A DNA stretch of 48,995 nucleotides from an uncultured Cocleimonas sp. (GTDB taxonomy: Bacteria; Pseudomonadota; Gammaproteobacteria; Thiotrichales; Thiotrichaceae), in the NCBI RefSeq assembly GCF_947495625.1, contig NZ_CANLZW010000037.1, positions 1 to 48,995 of the forward strand, written 5' to 3'. The position numbers were made by a program, and so were the translations under genes. Positions 40,171 to 46,256 of this stretch are shown here, piece after piece. Every line of letters begins with the position of its first letter. The first letter of the stretch is position 1. The notes under the pieces were generated by a model, which was not told the DNA's origin, did not search any database, and was given only the letters and a program-made list of their open reading frames with translations.

Positions 40171-43100
40171 ATGAAATCCTCTGAACAGTCTAAGTCAAAT
40201 CACTCAAAAAAAGAGCAATCGAGTGGAGCACAGCGTCGTGCCATGCAAAAACATCTGTTTGATTTACTCAGCAAGTGCCGAGGGTCTCAGCGTTTTTTCC
40301 TGTCTAATAAAATCAGACAATTATCTAGATTAAAGGCCGGTGATAAATCTTACGATTCTCGTTTGAAAAAGTTAGAAGCCGATATCAATACTTCCATAGA
40401 AAAAAGAAAACTTCGTCTACAACGTTTACCAAAAGTAGATTATCCAGAAGAATTACCGGTTGCAGAACGTCGCGATGAAATAATAAAGACCATCAAAGAA
40501 AATCAAGTCACTATCATTTGTGGTGAGACAGGTTCGGGTAAAACGACCCAGTTACCAAAAATGTGTCTGGAACTTGGGCGAGGTATCGATGGAATTATTG
40601 GACATACTCAACCACGCCGAATTGCAGCAAGAAGCGTTGCTGCTCGTATTGCCGAAGAGCTAAAAACTGAATTAGGCTCGGTAATTGGTTACAAAGTTCG
40701 TTTTCATGATCAGCTGCAAGATGACAGTTACGTTAAATTGATGACAGATGGCATTCTGCTGGCTGAAATTCGTAATGATCGCTATCTTAATCAGTACGAT
40801 ACCTTGATTATTGATGAGGCTCACGAGCGAAGTCTCAATATTGATTTTCTGCTGGGTTATTTACGCTGGTTATTGCCACGTCGTAAAGATCTAAAAATCA
40901 TTATTACTTCAGCAACAATTGATCCTGAGCGCTTTGCAAAGCATTTTAACTTCACCGGTAAAGAAGATGGTGATGCACCGATTATCAATGTGTCTGGTAG
41001 AACCTTCCCCGTTGAAATTCGTTACAATCCGTTAATTCCTGATGTAAAGAAATCTAATTCAAAAAGTGATGAGGAGAATCAGGAAGAAGCTAAAGAAAAA
41101 GACATGCTACAAGCAATTGTCGATGCGACCGATGAGCTGATGTTAGAGAAGCCCGGTGGGATTTTAATCTTCTTGTCTGGCGAACGAGAAATTCGACAAA
41201 CAACCGAAGCATTAACCAAGCATCACAAAGCCAGTGTTGAGATACTGCCGTTATTTGCTCGATTGTCAGCGGCTGAGCAAAATAAGATATTCCATCCTAC
41301 GGGTGCTCGTAGAATCGTACTTGCAACCAACGTTGCTGAGACTTCGTTGACTGTACCGGGTATTAAATACGTGATTGATGCCGGAATGGCTCGTATATCG
41401 CGTTATTCGTGGCGCTCACGTGTTCAAAGACTTCCAATAGAGAAAGTGTCGCAAGCATCCGCAAATCAGCGCTCAGGGCGTTGTGGGCGTACCAGTAGTG
41501 GTATCGCTATCAGACTCTATTCAGAAGATGATTTTGAATCAAGGCCAGAGTTTACCCTGCCAGAAATTCAACGTACCAATCTTGCTTCTGTGATCTTGCA
41601 ATTAACGTCTCTTAATTTGGGGGATGTTTACGATTTCCCTTATTTAGAAGCGCCTGACACCGGCATGATTCGTGATGGCTACAAGCTGCTGTTTGAACTT
41701 GGGGCAGTTAATAAAGGCACAGGTGACCATATAAAAATCACCGATGTTGGTCGTAAGCTAGCAAGGCTTCCAACCGATCCAAGATTGGGCAGAATGTTAG
41801 TGGCAGCTCAAGAGTTGGGTGTACTACAAGAGGTGCTAGTGATAGTTAGTGCTTTGTCGATACAAGATGTTCGAGAACGCCCTATGGATAAGCAGCAGGC
41901 GTCTGATCAAAAGCATAGTCGCTTCAAGGATGAGAGTTCTGATTTTATCAGCCTACTAAAGTTATGGGATTACTATCACGATAAAAATGGTGAGTTGTCA
42001 CAGGGGCAATTACGAAAGCTTTGTCGTAAAGAGTTCTTATCTTTTATGCGTTTACGTGAGTGGAACGAAACGTATCGACAACTCAAAATGAGTCTGAAAG
42101 AAACTGATTTAAATATAGCTAAACCAGACAGGTCAAAAAAAGCGAAGCTTCAGCAATTAAGCAAGCATCAAAAAAATAATAAATCAGTCAAAAACAAACA
42201 AACACAAAATGCTGATGAAGACGAAGATAAGTACAGCGCAAGTTACAACGTCATCCATCAGAGTCTGTTAACTGGGCTACTGAGCAATATTGGTTTCAAA
42301 GAAGATAACAACGAATTTCAGGGCGTTAATAACCGCAAGTTTTTCGTCTTTCCAGGGTCTGCGCTTTATAAAAAGCCACCAAAGTGGATCATGTCTGCTG
42401 AGATTGTCGATACCTCTCGCCTTTTCGCCAGAACGGTTGCCAAAATACAGCCTGAGTGGGTGGAATACTCAGCGAAACATTTATTAAGTCACCATTACAG
42501 CGAACCACGTTGGGAGAAAAAAGCAGCACAGGTAGTTGCCGATCAAAAAACGTCTTTATATGGGTTGACGATTACACCCAAGAAGCGCGTCAGCTTCGGC
42601 CCCATAGATGCAGTAATTTCTAGGCAGTTATTTATTCGTCATGCGTTAGTCTATGGGGAGTATTCGTGTAATGCGGCATTCTTCAAACACAATCGACAAT
42701 TAATTGAAGAAGTTGAAAATCTGGAAGCAAAATCGCGTCGACGAGATATTCTTGTTGATGAAGAAATTCTGTTCGATTTTTATGACCAGATTATCCCAGA
42801 GAATATTTACAACGGACCTGCGTTTGAGAAGTGGCGAAAGAGCTACGAAAAAGGTAATGAAGACGCTTTAAAGCTTACGCGCGATTACTTAATGAAACGT
42901 GATGATTCTCACGTGCACGGTGAGTTGTATCCAGACCATCTTGATGTGGCGGATATGATTTTGCCGCTAAGCTATCATTTTGAGCCGGGTGCAAGTGATG
43001 ATGGTGTTACGGTGAGAATTCCAGCGGCTGCGCTTAATCAACTATCTAGTTCGGACTTTGATTATTTAGTACCCGGTATGCTCGAAGAGAAAATCACAGA

Positions 43101-44346
43101 ATTTATCCGAAGCCTGCCCAAGCAAGTCAGAAAGCAATTTGTACCCGCACCTGAGTATGCAAAAGCCTGTTTAGAATCATTAAACGCGAGTATTAATGCA
43201 CAGGAAACTAAGCCAGAGAAAGATCAGGAAAAATTGTCCATAGTGAGAGCAATCAGTACTGCGTTGCATAGAATCACTGGACACAGAATCAGCGAAGAAC
43301 TACTCGAAAACTACCAGTTTAGTGATCACATGCTGATGCGTTTTGAAGTGATGGATGAAGCCGGTAAAGTTATCGGGTCTGGTCGCAATATCGAAAAGCT
43401 AAAGAAAACAGTCGCCTATAAAGGCTCTGGAAAAGTGGTCACTAAAGCTAAAGGAGCAACCAGCAAGATAGAACGAAGCGGTATTGAAAAATGGGATTTT
43501 GATACGCTTCCAGAAAGCGTCGTTATGGATGTTTCCGGGATGAAAATTAAAGCGTGGCCAGCGCTTGTAGACAAGGGTGATTCGGTAGACATCAAGTTGT
43601 TTGATTCGCCGCAAAAAGCCCAACAGCAAAGTGGCTTATTACGTTTAATACTTCTCGAATACAAAGATAAGCAAAGAGAGCTTTCGAAGCAAATACCAGA
43701 CATTCAGAAAATGTGTTTATTCTATGCATCAACGGGAAAATGTGATGAATTAACTAACAGTATTATTGAGAACACTTTCAGGCTTACGTTTGTTACCAAT
43801 GAATTGCTGGATAAAAAACATGGCAGTGAGCTTTCTGAGAAACAGTTTACTGATCAATTAAAAACTCAAGAACCCAAACTGAAACAAAATTTAGAAGAGT
43901 TGTGTCAGCAGTTATTGACGGTTTTGTCGTTAAATCATGATATCCGTAAGCAGTTAAAAGGCAATATAGATTTCAGTCTATTAGAGACGCTGAATGATGT
44001 GACAGACCAACTCAATTCGTTAGTTTATCCAGGTTTTCTTGATACGCTTAATATAGAAGAAATTCGTCAATATCCGCGTTATCTCAAAGCCATTGTAAAA
44101 CGTTTAGATAAACTGGCAGGTGATGCGCATAAAGATCGTGGTTTACGTTTGCAGATACAATCGCTGTGGGATGATTATAAAGCACTGTTGAAAAAGCATG
44201 GATCAAGTCAGGACTTGGTTGAATTTAGATGGATGCTTGAAGAGTTCAGGGTATCTTTATTTGCTCAGGATTTGGGAACGGCATATCCGGTATCTGAGAA
44301 AAGACTTAGAAAACGGTTTAATGAAATAAAGAGCCAATTTTCTTAA
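40171..44346 (+). CDS. hrpA: ATP-dependent RNA helicase HrpA
   Basis: A DEAH-box helicase of about 1390 aa. Motif I is CGETGSGKTTQLPK (near residue 118), Ia HTQPRRIAARSVA, motif II IIDEAHERSLN (near 220), III ITSATID, V ATNVAETSLTVPGI, VI QRSGRCGRTSSG. The long C-terminal DUF3418 part (from about 740) is typical of HrpA. It works in mRNA processing and rescue of stalled ribosomes. The region near 645-680 is Lys/Gln-rich low complexity. I choose the ATG at 40171; a TTG at 40159 would add four residues. No clear Shine-Dalgarno sequence for either. Confidence 0.95.
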   Translation: MKSSEQSKSNHSKKEQSSGAQRRAMQKHLFDLLSKCRGSQRFFLSNKIRQLSRLKAGDKSYDSRLKKLEADINTSIEKRKLRLQRLPKVDYPEELPVAERRDEIIKTIKENQVTIICGETGSGKTTQLPKMCLELGRGIDGIIGHTQPRRIAARSVAARIAEELKTELGSVIGYKVRFHDQLQDDSYVKLMTDGILLAEIRNDRYLNQYDTLIIDEAHERSLNIDFLLGYLRWLLPRRKDLKIIITSATIDPERFAKHFNFTGKEDGDAPIINVSGRTFPVEIRYNPLIPDVKKSNSKSDEENQEEAKEKDMLQAIVDATDELMLEKPGGILIFLSGEREIRQTTEALTKHHKASVEILPLFARLSAAEQNKIFHPTGARRIVLATNVAETSLTVPGIKYVIDAGMARISRYSWRSRVQRLPIEKVSQASANQRSGRCGRTSSGIAIRLYSEDDFESRPEFTLPEIQRTNLASVILQLTSLNLGDVYDFPYLEAPDTGMIRDGYKLLFELGAVNKGTGDHIKITDVGRKLARLPTDPRLGRMLVAAQELGVLQEVLVIVSALSIQDVRERPMDKQQASDQKHSRFKDESSDFISLLKLWDYYHDKNGELSQGQLRKLCRKEFLSFMRLREWNETYRQLKMSLKETDLNIAKPDRSKKAKLQQLSKHQKNNKSVKNKQTQNADEDEDKYSASYNVIHQSLLTGLLSNIGFKEDNNEFQGVNNRKFFVFPGSALYKKPPKWIMSAEIVDTSRLFARTVAKIQPEWVEYSAKHLLSHHYSEPRWEKKAAQVVADQKTSLYGLTITPKKRVSFGPIDAVISRQLFIRHALVYGEYSCNAAFFKHNRQLIEEVENLEAKSRRRDILVDEEILFDFYDQIIPENIYNGPAFEKWRKSYEKGNEDALKLTRDYLMKRDDSHVHGELYPDHLDVADMILPLSYHFEPGASDDGVTVRIPAAALNQLSSSDFDYLVPGMLEEKITEFIRSLPKQVRKQFVPAPEYAKACLESLNASINAQETKPEKDQEKLSIVRAISTALHRITGHRISEELLENYQFSDHMLMRFEVMDEAGKVIGSGRNIEKLKKTVAYKGSGKVVTKAKGATSKIERSGIEKWDFDTLPESVVMDVSGMKIKAWPALVDKGDSVDIKLFDSPQKAQQQSGLLRLILLEYKDKQRELSKQIPDIQKMCLFYASTGKCDELTNSIIENTFRLTFVTNELLDKKHGSELSEKQFTDQLKTQEPKLKQNLEELCQQLLTVLSLNHDIRKQLKGNIDFSLLETLNDVTDQLNSLVYPGFLDTLNIEEIRQYPRYLKAIVKRLDKLAGDAHKDRGLRLQIQSLWDDYKALLKKHGSSQDLVEFRWMLEEFRVSLFAQDLGTAYPVSEKRLRKRFNEIKSQFS

Positions 44347-44373
44347 TAGGCTTAATCAAAGTAAATGGTCTTG

Positions 44374-44406
44374 AAAAAAGTGCCCAAAAGTAGGGGGGTG
44401 ACTTTT
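44374..44406 (+). repeat. G-rich hairpin repeat, copy 10
   Basis: AAAAAAGTGCCC, AAAAGT, AGGGGGGTGACTTTT. AAAAGT can pair with ACTTTT and CCC with GGG. It lies 28 bp after hrpA, before an ordinary terminator. Confidence 0.88.
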
Positions 44407-44452
44407 CCTTATTATATGTTCGAGTTATATGTACAAGCTAACATTCAAACGT

Positions 44453-44484
44453 AAAAAAGCAGGCGAGGGAAGGCCTGCTTTTTT
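44453..44484. terminator. Bidirectional terminator between hrpA and the roadblock gene
   Basis: AAAAAAGCAGGC pairs with GCCTGCTTTTTT across an 8-nt loop, with T runs both ways. It serves hrpA (+) and the roadblock gene (-). Confidence 0.9.
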
Positions 44485-44513
44485 ACATAAGTTGTTTTGT
44501 ATTTGGTAGTTTA

Positions 44514-44879
44514 TTACATAACTATTTTCTGGATAGCGTCTGCCGCACGTTTAACATCAAGGAAGATTAATCCAAGTCGTGCTTCTGGTTTTGTTAACAC
44601 TGTGACAACTGCTTCAGGGCCCGCATAGGTCATTAATATATAACCATGATCGCCTTTGATTAGCACTTGTTCTAATTTACCCCGTGCTAACTCTTCAGCG
44701 GTTCGATCACCGAGTGATAACATTGCTGCACTCATTGCGCCGACACGGTCTTCATCCATTCCCGAAGGAAGTAGTGAATCCATCATTAAACCATCTGTAG
44801 ATAAAACAGCAGATGCTTCAATATCAGCACTTGAGCCGTTTAAGTCGCTCAATATTGAACTAAGCATTTCAGAACGCAT
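44514..44879 (-). CDS. Roadblock/LC7-domain protein (MglB-like)
   Basis: A 121-aa single roadblock/LC7 domain: EASAVLSTDGLMMDSLLPSG, the helix DRVGAMSAAMLSLGDRTAEELARG, then LEQVLIKGDHGYILMTYAGPEAVVTVLT. Such proteins dimerise and act as GTPase-activating or localisation partners of MglA-type GTPases. One is encoded 0.8 kb upstream on the same strand. GAGGGG lies eight bases before the ATG. The 165-bp gap to the previous gene may hold its own promoter (TATAAT-like sequences at about 44905-44920), so it may be made in excess over the GTPase. Confidence 0.88.
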   Translation of the reverse strand: MRSEMLSSILSDLNGSSADIEASAVLSTDGLMMDSLLPSGMDEDRVGAMSAAMLSLGDRTAEELARGKLEQVLIKGDHGYILMTYAGPEAVVTVLTKPEARLGLIFLDVKRAADAIQKIVM

Positions 44880-45044
44880 GTTGTGTACCCCTCGTAAATA
44901 TTATATTTGTTATTATATGTGTCATTGCTTAATTTATCGTTCTCTTGCATGCACACTATAAATTAGTTAGTAAAATAAATCCTATTAGTCCGATAGACTG
45001 CTATGTGCGGCCTATTGTATTTGTTTATTGAATTGATCTGATTG

Positions 45045-45683
45045 TTAAGTAGTCGCCCCATAACGTCTCATCAGCGACCACACAAGTTGCTTGAAAGCAG
45101 GTCTATTGAGTTGTGGCATGCCGTGAATGACTAAGGCAAATTGGTTAAAACCAATATACAAAGGCCAGAAACCTACTTCGCTATTGCCAGCAGCATCAAT
45201 CAAACCCCAGGCGTGTTGGTTGAAACGTAAGTTACCGTGTAATAATCGCTTATGTCTTTGATAAACCTCAGAAAGATTTGCGCTTATGGCCGCTAACTCT
45301 TCTGCTGCCTCATGTGGAAATCCAGAAGCACCGAGGTAAAGTCCGCTGTGTTCAGCCAGTAATACCTTTTTAGAATCTGATAACGCCCCAAGTAATTCTT
45401 CAAGTGCATCTTCCAGGTTTTTTTCTGGCGCTGTTTCGATTTCTTGTTGGCCAGAAATTAAACCTAAAGTCTGCATTCTGTGAATAAGATTCGAGGCATC
45501 TTCAAGTTCCATCTCGCATAACTCAATCACTGAGTTATCAGTAAGTTCTGGGCTATCGTCCATCATCAGCAACTTAAGTAAGATGCTACGTGTTACATCA
45601 CTGGCATTATCTTGCACTGCGTAATAGGCACCTCGCGGTGTTATGTTGATGTATAAATTACTATTAAGTGAAAAACTACTCAT
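45045..45683 (-). CDS. Uncharacterised protein of the GTPase module (possible wHTH plus roadblock-like fold)
   Basis: A 212-aa protein without a family I recognise. Residues 1-80 read like a winged helix (TRSILLKLLMMDDSPEL, then DASNLIHRMQTLGLISG). Residues 105-212 alternate strands and helices (KVLLAEHSGLYLGASGFPHEAAEELAAISANL, later FWPLYIGFNQFALVIHG, KQLVWSLMRRYG) in a way that suggests a degenerate roadblock/longin fold. Its start overlaps the GTPase stop (TAATG), so the two are made together. By position it resembles CvnC of actinobacterial conservons, which is also a winged-helix partner of a roadblock and a GTPase; that analogy is inference. Confidence 0.7.
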   Translation of the reverse strand: MSSFSLNSNLYINITPRGAYYAVQDNASDVTRSILLKLLMMDDSPELTDNSVIELCEMELEDASNLIHRMQTLGLISGQQEIETAPEKNLEDALEELLGALSDSKKVLLAEHSGLYLGASGFPHEAAEELAAISANLSEVYQRHKRLLHGNLRFNQHAWGLIDAAGNSEVGFWPLYIGFNQFALVIHGMPQLNRPAFKQLVWSLMRRYGATT

Positions 45684-46240
45684 TAAGCCGCGATCCCTGG
45701 GTCAAGTGAATAAAGTAAAGCTTGTATTAATGATGAGACATCTTGGCGTTCACGCGCATCAACAGTAAATACAGGTGCTGATACAGAAAACTCGCTAAGC
45801 CACTGTCTATAATCATCTATGCTTGGTGTTTTTTGCTCATCCATTCGGGTTATGCCGATAACTAAATCGCCCTGCTGAATGAATTTGCTAAAAGAATGTA
45901 GATAAAATTTTAAGTCTTGCTGAGGATTGTCTCTGGAATTATCCAGTAACAAAATCAAACCAAGCGCTCCTTTAGTGAGAATATCCCACATAAAACTAAA
46001 ACGTTCCTGTCCGGGTGTTCCATATAAGTGAATTTTTTCTTTGCTACCAATATTGATGCGCCCGTAGTCCATCGCAACCGTTGTTTGTGGTTTGCGATCT
46101 TTTGTCATGTCACTGGCTTCTTCATTGGTACTGACAATAGGAATGTCACTCATTGTTTGAATCGCAGTAGTTTTTCCTGCGCCAACTGGCCCAGTAAATA
46201 TTATTTTTTTGTTTGTAATAGCCGTATTAGTTTTAGACAT
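45683..46240 (-). CDS. MglA/COG2229-type small GTPase
   Basis: A 185-aa Ras-like GTPase. G1 is FTGPVGAGKTTAIQ (residues 15-28), a switch I Thr is in QTTVAMDYGRI, G3 is LYGTPGQERFSFMWDIL (near 73) with the catalytic Gln, G4 is ITRMDEQ (near 130), and G5 lies near VDARE. The YGTPGQ and TRMD variants are usual in COG2229 proteins, often paired with roadblock proteins. It probably acts as a nucleotide-dependent polarity or assembly switch at the membrane. It follows the large acidic protein by 16 bp and overlaps the next start by one base. Confidence 0.9.
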   Translation of the reverse strand: MSKTNTAITNKKIIFTGPVGAGKTTAIQTMSDIPIVSTNEEASDMTKDRKPQTTVAMDYGRINIGSKEKIHLYGTPGQERFSFMWDILTKGALGLILLLDNSRDNPQQDLKFYLHSFSKFIQQGDLVIGITRMDEQKTPSIDDYRQWLSEFSVSAPVFTVDARERQDVSSLIQALLYSLDPGIAA

Positions 46241-46256
46241 ATCAGTAATTACCTAG

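Noticed and set aside
91-44406. The G-rich repeats as a CRISPR array or as simple terminators
   Set aside because: Copies are single, kilobases apart and in both orientations, so no array exists. Several lie upstream of genes, in divergent gaps or within coding sequence, which does not fit termination as their only role.
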